Source: Nymphaea colorata
Taxonomy: Eukaryota > Streptophyta > Magnoliopsida > Nymphaeales > Nymphaeaceae
Assembly (NCBI RefSeq): GCF_008831285.2
Contig: NC_045150.1
Location: 8,942,001 to 9,006,000 of the forward strand
Direction of reading: 5' to 3'
Length of the DNA: 64,000 bases
Shown here: positions 12,640-22,115 of the stretch, piece by piece
Layout of the letters: each line of letters begins with the position of its first letter
How positions within the stretch are numbered: position 1 is the first letter of the stretch
Notes under the pieces: generated by a model
The model's database searches: none
What the model saw: only the letters and a program-made list of their open reading frames with translations
Told to the model about the DNA's origin: nothing
Program-made: the position numbers and the translations under genes

Positions 12640-13862
12640 TGCGAGGTTTGGATCTAAGTTCTCGCCACTCATAGCCTCCTTATTTGAACTAAAAAGGTAA
12701 ATTTTGTAGAGTCCTTCATGGCTGGTTCCTCGCTGGAGTACCTTCTGGAACATTGGATCCTTCACACAACATGCGTTAGCATGAAACTCAACAAAAGATA
12801 CTATTATCCCTACAAAATTTTTGGACCGATAAGAGGTTTCTTGTTACATCTTGGACATGCAATATAGCATTTGACACTAAATTATTATAAACTATAGAGG
12901 AACCATGATGAAGAATGGCGAAACCTGAGCCATCGTCCACCTTTAAGGACTCTCTCCTTGATATTCAGAATGGACTGATAAATTATTGATATCGCTAGTG
13001 ATATGGTAGGTCACGCTTGAGTCGGGATACCAGTTATCATCTCCAATTTGCTGATTGGAAGTTTCAGAGGCTGCATTATAAGCTTGATGATTGATGTTCT
13101 TATCCTTCACAAGATTGGTGTGAGTGTCGCAATTCTTGGTGACGTGACCAATTTTTTTACAAATCTTACATACAGATCGATCTCTGCCGTGGTTATTTTG
13201 TTCTTATTTTGATAATTATATCTTCCACTACCTTTGTTATTCTGCTGTCTACCATAATTGGATCTGGTGACATTATTTGCAGCAGGTGTGGGTAGATCGA
13301 TAGATTCTTCATGATCGGACAGATTTATCTTGCATGCGGAGGAGACAATGAAGTTCATTGAGACAGATAGGCTCCTTGCGAGTCTCTAGACTCGTCTTGA
13401 AAGCCATGTATTCACTCGGGTGATTCTAAGGGTGTACAAGACCAGATAGTCCTCATCAACTGGCTTAGAGGCTATTGCCAATTGATGGGACATGTAGCCT
13501 TTTGAAAGTTGGCATCCATGGACAACGACCCTTTCTTGAGATCCTGCAATTAAGATTTCAGTTGCATGATCCGTGAGTGTGTGTGTGTTTAGCATAGGAG
13601 GACTTTAAGGCATTCCACACTTCAGCAGACGAATTGAGACCATTGATTTGTGTGGATATTTTCTGATAGGGATGACTTGATCCAACTGAGTAATACTTGG
13701 TCTTGCCATAAGCCAATTTATGTACTCTTGATTGATTTCAGTAGTGCCAGTCTTGAACTTGGCAAGGGCTGTCTTCGTCCCGTCAATAAATCCCAAAAGA
13801 TCACATGACATGAGGATGGGGGTGAATTGCGACTCACAAACAAAATAGTTTTCAGAATTCAA
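12640..13862 (-). pseudogene. Copia gag, protease and integrase-start remnant
   Basis: Reading leftward on the minus strand, 13,862-13,605 resembles the N-terminal part of plant copia Gag (SENYFVCESQFTPIL, LLGFIDGT). The frame at 13,595-13,386 carries the next Gag segment (KPVDEDYLVLYTL). A CX2CX4HX4C zinc knuckle, CKICKKIGHVTKNC, is encoded at 13,170-13,129. Near 13,050-12,946 follows WYPDSSVTYHITSDINNLS, which matches the aspartic protease start of copia Pol, except that the usual DSG/DTG triad reads DSS. The next stretch, VTRNLLSVQKF near 12,850, matches the segment leading into integrase. The pieces lie in different frames with stops between them, so no functional polyprotein is made. Confidence 0.8.
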
Positions 13863-13991
13863 TTTGATGTTGTGAAAGTTCTGCAGATTGCTTGGAAGCT
13901 GGAGGAAGTAATACCGTTGTTAGGTTGATTTTCACTTATGGTGTTGTTGGTCGTTGTCGCATTGCTGAACGAAGGTTGCAGATTACCTTAT

Positions 13992-14004
13992 GGCTCTGAT
14001 ACCA
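13992..14004 (-). other. Primer-binding site of the outer copia element
   Basis: Minus-strand tggtatcagagcc, the standard primer site of plant copia elements, complementary to the initiator methionine tRNA 3' region. It directly abuts the LTR that begins at 14,005. Confidence 0.8.
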
Positions 14005-14307
14005 TAATAGAATTGATGAAAAAGTGAGAAACCACACAAGAGCACAATATTTATCGTTCGGTCGTTCAGTCCTACATTCACAGGAATAAAACTCTTTTTA
14101 TCTTGTTTTTTAGTAGGATTCCCATTCCATTTTATATTACATTCACCATGATTTATGGTGCCTGATTTACAATGATTATCTTTAACGTTAAGATCGATGC
14201 TTTCCATTTCAATAGAATCTTTGATTGAGTAAATCTTCTACGCATGTCCAACACTTGCTCTATTCCTGCATCCTTTGCCTTTGCTGTCTTCGGTAGTTGT
14301 TGCCATG
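14005..14307 (-). repeat. 5' LTR of the outer copia element, main part
   Basis: Aligns with 12,165-12,480 and is interrupted at ccatg (14,303-14,307) by the inner retrotransposon. The remaining 27 bp of the LTR resume at 17,071 and end in ttaaca at 17,097. Confidence 0.8.
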
Positions 14308-14539
14308 TGTAAAAGCAAGTAGAATAGAGAGCGAACACGGATGTAACGTGGAAAACCCCTCTACTAGAAGGAAAAAACCATGGGTGAGGAGGACTGGTGC
14401 CCACTAGCAACCAGACACACTCTCTATTAAAACTTCATTAACTCACAAGATTAGGGTTTACAATGATATAAGTAGTCCTTAAACCAGAGCTCGTTGGATC
14501 GGGTCCAGACCCAAATCCGAATACTGAAAACCTTCAATA
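14308..14539 (-). repeat. 3' LTR of the inner copia element
   Basis: Matches 16,810-17,065. The outer border on the plus strand is tgtaaaagc, directly after the CCATG target duplication. The other border, next to the polypurine tract, reads TATTGAAGG on the minus strand where TGTT... is expected, a small change at the LTR start. Confidence 0.85.
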
Positions 14540-14550
14540 CTCCCCCTCAA
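14540..14550 (-). other. Polypurine tract of the inner copia element
   Basis: Minus-strand TTGAGGGGGAG lies directly before the 3' LTR, the usual position and composition in plant copia elements. Confidence 0.75.
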
Positions 14551-14564
14551 ATTGGGCATTACAT

Positions 14565-15990
14565 ATCAAACATGCCCAACTTGGATACATTTCTCTCAAA
14601 TGGAGTTACATGTAAGGCTTTAGTCAGAATATCAGCAGTTTGATCTTCAGACTTCATGGAGGGTAGTATTAACTCTTTGACATCAGTGACGGTCAATCTC
14701 AATGTACTTTGTTTGGTCATGTAACACCGGATTGTTCAGCAAGACCCTCAGCTACAGTAATTCTGACACTTCAGTAGCAACAGCCCTATACTCAGCCTCT
14801 GCACTCGAGCGGGAACGACCTCTTGTCTCTTGCTTTTCCAAACAACTAGATTTCCCTCCAAGTAGACACAAGATCATGAAGTAGATCTTCTAGTATCAAT
14901 ACAGCCTGCCCAGTCTGCATCTGAATACCTTTCAATCTCAATAAACCCTTGTTTCACATATAAAAGTCCCTTGTCAGGATTCCTCTTCAAGTAACACAAG
15001 ATTCTGTTTACAGCCTTCAAGTGAACATTCGTAGGCGTGTGCATGAACTGAATCATCACATTTACAGTAAAGGTAATATCTGGTCTAGTCAGAGTGATGT
15101 ATATCAATCTACCAATTAGACGATATCTGCCCTTAGCTTCTTCACAAAGAGGTTCTCCATCCTTACTATTGAGTTTGTGTCCAGCATTCAGAGGAGTGGA
15201 AGCAGTCTTCACCCTAGTTTCCCTATCTCCTTCAGTAGATCCAAGGTATACTTCCTTTGATTTAGCATAAGAGTCGTACTTGATCTGGCAATTTCAATAC
15301 CAAGAAAATACTTTAGTTTGCCAAGGTCCTTGAGATCAAATTCAGCAGATAGTAAACCTTTTAATCTTGCTCTCTCTTCTTCATTATCATATGTAACGAT
15401 CATACCATCAACATAAACTAACAAAAGAGTAACTTTGCCCTCCATCTTCTTTACAAACAGGGTATGATCTCCATGTCTTTACGAGTGTAAGACGTTCAAA
15501 CCATGCTCGGGGAGACTGCTTAAGCCTGTACATAGCCTTTTTCAGTTTACATGATTTTTCAGGTCTCTCAAAACCTGGGGGCATACACATATACACTTTT
15601 TATTCAAGATCTCCGTTGAGAAAGGCGTTTTTAACGTCAAGTTGGCACATCTTCCAACCCTTCAACACTGCTAAAGATATAATAACTCTAACAGTCTTCA
15701 TCTTCGCAACAGGAACAAACGTCTCTAAGTAGTCGATCTCATATTTCTAACTGAACCCTTGGCCACCAGATGAGCTTTGTACCTTTCAACATTCTCATTT
15801 GGTTTGTACTTAATGGTGTAGATCCACTTGGACCCAACCTGATGCGCCGCTTCAGGGATCTCTACCACTTCTTATGTTTGGTTTCTGTCCAAGGCCTCCA
15901 TCTCTTCTTGCATAGCATGAGTCCACTTGGGATCATTATGAGTCTTTGTAACATTCTTGAGAATCACAACCAAAGACAAAGATGATACAA
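14565..15990 (-). pseudogene. Copia reverse transcriptase/RNase H remnant
   Basis: Read on the minus strand, the segment opens with DPKWTHAMQEEMEALDRNQT, the conserved start of copia reverse transcriptase, near 15,930. It continues through MPPGFERPEKSCKLKKAMY (15,590-15,530) and a catalytic box reading YVDGM at 15,404-15,415 where YVDDM is expected. The second catalytic aspartate is therefore lost. LKYFLGIEIA follows, then the RNase H part (SDADWAGC at about 14,915, DQTADILTKALH near 14,620). Several frameshifts and stops break the frame. It is dead on both counts. Confidence 0.88.
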
Positions 15991-16229
15991 AATATTTGTA
16001 ATCAATACTCAATCTAGAATAAGACACACAGTTACCAATAGGGTGTTGAGTACATGACTTGACGGGTTGCTTTTGAGCAATGGGAAGGTCCTCCTTTTCA
16101 GTTCCCATCTGTCTATCTTCCTCAACGGGTTGCTTTTGAGCACAACTTGGGTCATCCAAGGAAGAACTAGGATTGAGATTCGGAATAAGAGTATTCTCAC
16201 CATCAGTCACTGTATCTATACAATCTCTT

Positions 16230-16796
16230 CTCCTAGAGTACACCTGCACAAACGGCAGGCTGGACACCAGCGGCACCAAGACAGACTCGAAAGGCCACGA
16301 GAGAGAGGTACACAGCAGGCGACGACACCAGAGCAGCAACAGAGGAGCAGCGGGAGCAGGACGACGATCAGCGGCAGGGAGCTACTGCTTCGGCCGGAAC
16401 TTCTCGGCAGCACAGCATCGGGCTGGATGACAACGGCAAGGCAAGGCATGGCGATGAAGGTACCGAGCGATGCTGGGCACGAACACACGACAGCAGAACT
16501 AGGGTTGAACCAGCTCGCCGGATGATGCAGGGGGTGACGATGGAACTTCATGGCGGCATAAACAGGGCAGTTGATGGCAGATCTCCACGGGTTCCACGGG
16601 GAGACACCAACAGCGCTGGAACTGACGGCGACAGAGCAGTAGGCGTCGGGTTCGGGCGGAAGATGGTCAGCATGCGTTGGGCTTTCACCGGAACTTCACG
16701 GTGGCAAAGAGGGGCGACGGAGGATCTTCCTCCAAACAACGACAAGGGATCCTCCGTCCAATCTGAACAGTGACGATGCAATCCTTCATCGAACCA
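16230..16796 (-). other. GC-rich segment of the inner copia element
   Basis: About 560 bp between the primer-binding site and the reverse transcriptase remnant, strikingly richer in G+C than everything around it. Open frames exist on both strands (for example 16,216-16,551 and 16,067-16,525), but they are biased in composition and show no Gag, protease or integrase motif. It may be an untranslated leader or foreign sequence captured by the element. Confidence 0.5.
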
Positions 16797-16809
16797 GGCT
16801 CTGATACCA
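16797..16809 (-). other. Primer-binding site of the inner copia element
   Basis: Minus-strand tggtatcagagcc, identical to the site of the outer element and directly abutting the 5' LTR that starts at 16,810. Confidence 0.85.
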
Positions 16810-17065
16810 TGTAGAAACAGTAAAAGCGAGTAGAATAGAGAGCGAACACGGATGTAACGTAGAAAACCCCTCAACTAGAGGGAAAAAACCACGGGGGAGG
16901 AGGACTGGTGCCCACTAGCAACCAGACACACTCTCTCTTAAAACTTCTCTCTCTTAAAACTTCATTAACTCACGAGATTGGGGTTTACAATGATATAAGT
17001 AGTCTCCAAACCAGAGCTCACTCGATCGGGTTCAGACCCAAACCCGAATACCGAAAACCTTAACA
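16810..17065 (-). repeat. 5' LTR of the inner copia element
   Basis: 256-bp partner of 14,308-14,539. On the plus strand it begins tgtagaaac and ends cttaaca, so the minus-strand termini are TGTTAAG...TACA, the canonical TG...CA. Confidence 0.88.
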
Positions 17066-17070
17066 CCATG

Positions 17071-17097
17071 CATCCCTTACCTTTACACTCATTAACA
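17071..17097 (-). repeat. 5' LTR of the outer copia element, distal 27 bp
   Basis: Continues the outer LTR after the nested insertion (catcccttacc...ttaaca). It corresponds to 12,481-12,507 in the other LTR. Confidence 0.8.
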
Positions 17098-17160
17098 TTC
17101 TTCACTTTGCACATCAATCACATAATCAGTTGATGACCTTCGAAACAGCGTCTACTTCGT
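17098..17160. repeat. Right flanking repeat of the outer copia element
   Basis: Diverged copy of 12,107-12,164, beginning ttcttcactttgcacatc. The first five bases are the target-site duplication. Confidence 0.55.
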
Positions 17161-17712
17161 GTTGACCTTTAAAATATGTGGCTCAATGTCTTCTTCACGG
17201 TTTTCTACTATCTTCTATAGAACCCATGGGCCCTTGCTAAGAGTGTGCCATGGATGTGGGTTTGTGTGTAACCAGAAAGTCAAAGGGGGACTGGCCATGA
17301 GGGAGAGATAGAGACCTTAGTGGTATTGATGCAGTTTGGCATTTGACATGAAAAATTGATACATATGTTATGGGTTGTCGATCCATGTTTCCTGAATTTT
17401 TTTTGCTTGCCTCTAATCAGGAGGTAGGGACGATTGATCCCTTTTAGCTTTCTGTGCAAACATAAAGATGAGGCACAGCCCTTCAATTAGTTAATTAGAT
17501 CTGTTGACTTCATGTGAATGAACGGTGTTAAATGCTTCACCTGGAGAAGCAATCAGGTACATTAGACTACATGTTCTGCTGCAGCATGTTGTCAGCCATA
17601 GATGACTCCTCAACTTCCATAAGAAGCCTAAGAATTACCGATCTCATTTACCCCTGCAAATAATGTAGCACATATTAAAACATAGGCACATGGCCTGACA
17701 AAACAAGAGAAG

Positions 17713-18036
17713 CTAGAAAAGGTGTGCACAAGCTCCTGCTATTGAGGAAACAGAAAAATCACAATCTCTTGAGCATACCAACAGGAAAGAGTCGTCTGAG
17801 AGAATTCCATTTGAGTCACAATCAAGCTGTGGGATTGTAAACATTAATACAGAGCCTTCCATCATCCTACTGGCATAGCCACATTTCTGACTTTTGTAGG
17901 TGGTTTGAGAAAGAGATACTGGGAATTGCTGAATAAGGAGAGATTTACTTTCTATACAATAGCGATTTTTACATCTAAAATAAAATGCAGAAAGGTGTGC
18001 ATACAGATGAAAGGGCTGCAGAGGCAAAATGCACAT
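17713..18036 (-). pseudogene. Unrecognised minus-strand coding-like remnant
   Basis: A 107-codon minus-strand frame. Its second half (EGSVLMFTIPQLDCDSNGIL, then SDDSFLLVCSRDCDFS) has the balanced composition of a real protein. I do not recognise the family. No start context, signal peptide or conserved splice sites could be assigned, and the frame ends at CAHLF. It could be one exon of a decayed gene or chance. Confidence 0.2.
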
Positions 18037-18455
18037 CGAAGCTCAAAAGAAATTATATAAAAAGGCAAAAGTTTGGACAGTATCACCCTCATCATCCTTA
18101 TCAAGTAGGAGAACAAATTAACCATGCTATAGCTTACAACCAGCTCTAAAACTAACACAACAAATGAACCAATAAGTTGGCACATACCTTACATGAAACT
18201 ACAACAACCTTGCAAATATAAGCTTGTTGGAAAGGTTGAAGCGATTCGTATGGGCTTGCTTAAGAACCCGCTTGGCCACTAGTTTGCAATTGGTTAAGGA
18301 CAAAATTTTGAAGACTTCTCGCGGGTGGTATGGAAGATGGTCTTACTAGCTATGGTTGAGGTCAGGCTGATGAAGCGAAAAAAAGACTTAAAAATTAGAA
18401 AAAACCAACTAAAAAAACAAAAATATTAAAACACTAAAATGACTAAAATAACGGG

Positions 18456-18459
<4 letters not shown>

Positions 18460-18495
<36 letters not shown>
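18460..18495. repeat. (TA)n microsatellite
   Basis: Uninterrupted TA repeat of about 17-18 units. Confidence 0.95.
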
Positions 18496-18497
<2 letters not shown>

Positions 18498-20353
18498 GAA
18501 CAAGGTTACAGCAATCTTCTAGTTTACTATCTCTGCGTTATATGGTAGTTATGTTCATGACCTAAAAAACAAACAATTGTAAAATATATACACTTTCGTT
18601 AAAGTTGCTGGCATCGACTTTTTGCATAATATGAATTTCAAACATTCATAAATTACATAGCACGCAGGTAACAGTAACGATATTTGTGACGAGGGAGCGC
18701 TGACAAATGAAGGCTCAAAGCTGCATTTTTTTGCGCCTATGAAACTTTTATAAGTAATCACTAATCAGTGTCACACATGAAGCATTCAATTAATTTCTAT
18801 TGCGCACAGCTCGTGTGAACACTTTATTGGGTCACATTTAGGTTGTTTCTAAAAATTAATAGGTGTGTTATGGTGGCGCAGCCTCTCTTTTCCTTTTTTC
18901 CGCTGCTTGTTCTCTCTCTCTCTCTCTCTAGAGGTTGAGCAATTGAGAGAGATTGAAGGCCAAGCCCTATCCACGGCCAGGGGTGGAGATAAGTTGGGAC
19001 TTTGTAGGGCATGTGTTTCAAGTGCTATTTTGAAACCTTAAATTTGTAGTTGGAAAATTTGTAGTTGGATTTAAGTGGAATTATATGCCTTTCATCTTAA
19101 TGCAATTTTGAATTCTTCTAATAAAACTTTTGATGGGTTGATGTGGGCAGTGGCCATCAATGTGGGGGTCATCAATTCGAGCCAACTAATACTATGACTT
19201 ATTCATGGAGGCAAACCACGTCATAATCCCAAATGTCTTTTTGTTGTCATCTATGCATAAGTTAAAGCACAGCGAGAGCAACAACTTGAAGCACTGAAAA
19301 TATATTCGCTACCCTAACAGCCTATTTAGATGGAGGGAGAGGGAGAGAAAGGAATGAAAAGAAATGTCTTTCATTTGTTTGGATGATTAATTAATATGGA
19401 GTTAAATGAAATGAGAACTAATAACTGCTTTTGGATGCAAAGGAAAGGAAATGATTTTTTAATGTAATTCCAATCCCTCTAAAAATGGAGAGATTGGAAG
19501 GAAAATGAATGGATGTTTATTTCCTTTTCTTTTTTTCATGAGACCTAGTTCTCTTTTTCATGGACTTGTTCTTTTGGTTGGAAGATAATAAGCACTAGGA
19601 AGATAATTAAGCATTTCATCTTATCCAAGTGTTTTGAATCTTAATTAATTGACATCAAGAACAATCCAAAATATTATGTATATGTGTATGGAAGCCATCT
19701 AGCTTTTTGTATGTATTATAGAACTTTCTAATCGATGGTAGATGTTAAGTTAAAACATTTAGAGTTAGCCGTTGCTCTCTACTTGCACCCCTGTCTATTT
19801 TCCTTGGTAAGGTTGAACCTATACGGATGCAATTGAAAACCTCCTTAACATACAAAAAACAAATAAATATATGTTCAAGTCAGTTATAAGGGAACACCCT
19901 CATGATAATTATACGCCGAAAGGCCCTAGTTATGGCAACATAAAAGGGAGAACCAAAATAACGATCATATCTTCAAAATATACGGGATGGATTAATCTAT
20001 AAGTAGTGAGAGAAAACTACTCCTTATCAGTAAATTTGCGAGTAACAGTACTGATCTATGGCATAGTTTACACTAGAGGAACAAAATAACCACTAACTAG
20101 ATTGGGTTAGTCAAATACTACATCAAAGCTAGAGTCCTTATTTGATATTGTTATTGAAAAAGTGGCCCCCAAGTAGAACAAAATCAATTGGATACTAGCA
20201 AACACTTTCTCAACATAATAGATTTCAAGGTCAAATCAGTAGCAATTTACTTATGTTTCCCACCGAGTTCTCGATTCATGTTGGTCCCAACAAATTTCAA
20301 TTTTCTTTCTATGCTCGAAGCTATACAACAGCTCTCTCACTTACTACCCGTTA

Positions 20354-20600
20354 AAATCATGTCTTAGAATTTTGTGACTATTTGTAAGGCATTCTATATT
20401 CATGAATTGCAACGTACCCATTTTTCACGATATTAAACCAACATAACAAGTAAAGCAATATAGATGACATGGACCTGAAATCATGTCTTGGAAGTTTATG
20501 AATGTTTGCTAGGCATTCTACAGTCATGAGTTGTAACCTGTTCAATTTTTACGATATTAAACTAACGTACCAAATAAAGCAATATAAATGACACGGATGG
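20354..20600. repeat. Diverged tandem duplication, ~124-bp unit
   Basis: Copy one starts at aatcatgtcttagaa (about 20,354) and copy two at aaatcatgtcttgga (20,478). Both continue through a shared gcattcta...cgatattaaac...aaagcaatata pattern. Differences are scattered, so the duplication is not recent. Confidence 0.75.
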
Positions 20601-21468
20601 AATGAAGCTGTTCTCTGTAGTCTGTTTAAAATATAGCCATGATAATATCACTTCTGAGAAGCCTTTACATCTAAAAGAAAATGTAGAAAGGGGCCTCCTT
20701 TCTTCGCGCATACAAATGATGGTGCTGCCAAGCAGCCCCTTCCCTTGCTTCGTGCATTCCACCTATTCCCACTCTCTCTGTCTCTCTTATATATGGAGCG
20801 AGATTGACAACTTTAATCCAAACAACTGGTGTTTAATGTCAAAAGCAAGTTGTTTGGGTCCAAGAAATAATCGTCAAGGTTTGGCCTTCCTGCAGACACG
20901 AATAAATTAAATGGATCTAATCCCAACCTAGACAAACAATTAAAGAACCAACTTAAGTGCTAAACTATAAATAATATTAAACTAATTCTAGGCTAATTCG
21001 AGTATGATTTAAAGCTATATTTTTGCTGGAATTAAAAACTGAGAAACTTAAAACAAAAATAAGCTGAATTTAATGTTGCACCTACCAAACTTTTTAAAAC
21101 TTTGTTTTGCCCGTGTGAAAAAAAATTAGACATTTCTTTGAAAACGTTGCCTCCTCCAAAAAGAAAAAAAGAAAAAAAAAATCAGTAATTATCCTATCCT
21201 CAATGTCAAAACCTGTAAAAACATACCAAATATGTTAGAAAGTCCAGATTTATTTGTCAAACAACTTATTTTATGAAGAAAGCACACAGTATATATGGGA
21301 GAATGTGAGTTGTAAGGTCGAGCGGTCATTCATAAAATATGTTTAAGAATGTAGTAAGGCTGAAGCCCTTCTCTTTTTCCTTGGTTTTGACTGGGGCTGG
21401 TTTAGGTTATATAGATATAAGGTACACATGAGTGTTGCACTTGTTGACATAAAAATTGAACTGACGAT

Positions 21469-21540
21469 ACACTATTAATGTGTTTGGTGTTTGTCTGTCC
21501 GATCACACTATTAATGTGTTTGGTGTTTGTCTGTCCGATC
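21469..21540. repeat. Exact 36-bp tandem duplication
   Basis: The 36-bp sequence beginning acactattaatgtgtttgg is present twice head to tail with no differences, so the event is recent. Confidence 0.95.
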
Positions 21541-22115
21541 AACTATGCTTTGGCTGCTTGGTTAAATGTTGATTCGAACGTACAATGAACAAGACGAGCC
21601 AGCTTGAGTCACATATTGCTAGCTGGAGCAGCTCAACAGAGAGCTCTATAAGACAAATTTGAACTTAGAATCGTTTAAGCTCAGGTCACCTGATTCGTAT
21701 ATTTTTTATTTAAATAAAACTAAAAACCACAAAATTATTAAAATTTATCAAAAATTACCGACAGAAGATTAACAAACAGGAGAGGTACGACGTACGTCGA
21801 ATTTAAACAAGTTGAGTTGTTGTAACTCAAGTCAACTCAAACTCGAACTTGCGAGTCGAGCCGGGTTTGAGTCGAGCCCGAATGAACTGTCATTAAGGCG
21901 GAAAATATCCAATTGGACGCTTGTGTCGGACTCGTAGGCGACCGATATTTGTGAGCTAACGGCTGTTGGAGGACGCTGGTATAAGTTGCCTCGCTTTCCA
22001 AAATTGTGTGGACCGCAGGCCTTCTTGCTGCAATCTTTCTCTCTCAGAAGAAAGAGTGAGAAAACCGCACTACCATGAACGCCCAAGTGCCGTAGTTCCC
22101 CAGGAAGCTTCTCCA

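Larger units (their letters stand above)
14308..17065 (-). mobile_element. Inner Ty1/copia LTR retrotransposon, internally deleted
   Basis: 2,758-bp minus-strand element inserted into the 5' LTR of the outer element. The target-site duplication CCATG is exact at 14,303-14,307 and 17,066-17,070. The LTRs are 14,308-14,539 (232 bp) and 16,810-17,065 (256 bp). They differ mainly by two small insertions in the latter, including a second copy of aaacttctctctctt, and otherwise by few bases, so this insertion is younger than the outer one. A primer-binding site, a polypurine tract and a reverse transcriptase/RNase H remnant are present. Gag, protease and integrase are missing, and their place is taken by about 560 bp of GC-rich sequence. 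Non-autonomous. Confidence 0.9.
12165..17097 (-). mobile_element. Outer Ty1/copia LTR retrotransposon, decayed and split by a nested element
   Basis: Minus-strand element of about 2,170 bp once the nested insertion is removed. The 3' LTR is at 12,165-12,507. The 5' LTR is at 14,005-14,307 and continues at 17,071-17,097. The target-site duplication TTCTT is exact at 12,160-12,164 and 17,098-17,102. A copia-type primer-binding site (tggtatcagagcc on the minus strand) abuts the 5' LTR, and a purine tract abuts the 3' LTR. The inside keeps gag, protease and the first part of integrase, all broken by frameshifts and stops. The rest of integrase, reverse transcriptase and RNase H are absent. The two LTRs differ by roughly 12% by eye, so the insertion is old. 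It cannot move by itself. Confidence 0.85.
17160..22000. other. Intergenic DNA left of CGL160
   Basis: Apart from the possible remnant at 17,713-18,036 and the short repeats listed separately, I see no gene. The interval holds an AT microsatellite, a CT run at about 18,910-18,929, a ~124-bp tandem duplication and a 36-bp tandem duplication. Sequence with many gag(c)tc/aactcga motifs lies between about 21,590 and 21,880, of a kind common in dispersed plant repeats. Confidence 0.6.

Noticed and set aside
16216-16874. Open frames on both strands in the GC-rich part of the inner copia element
   Set aside because: They overlap on both strands, have biased composition and show no domain. They are most likely a side effect of base composition.
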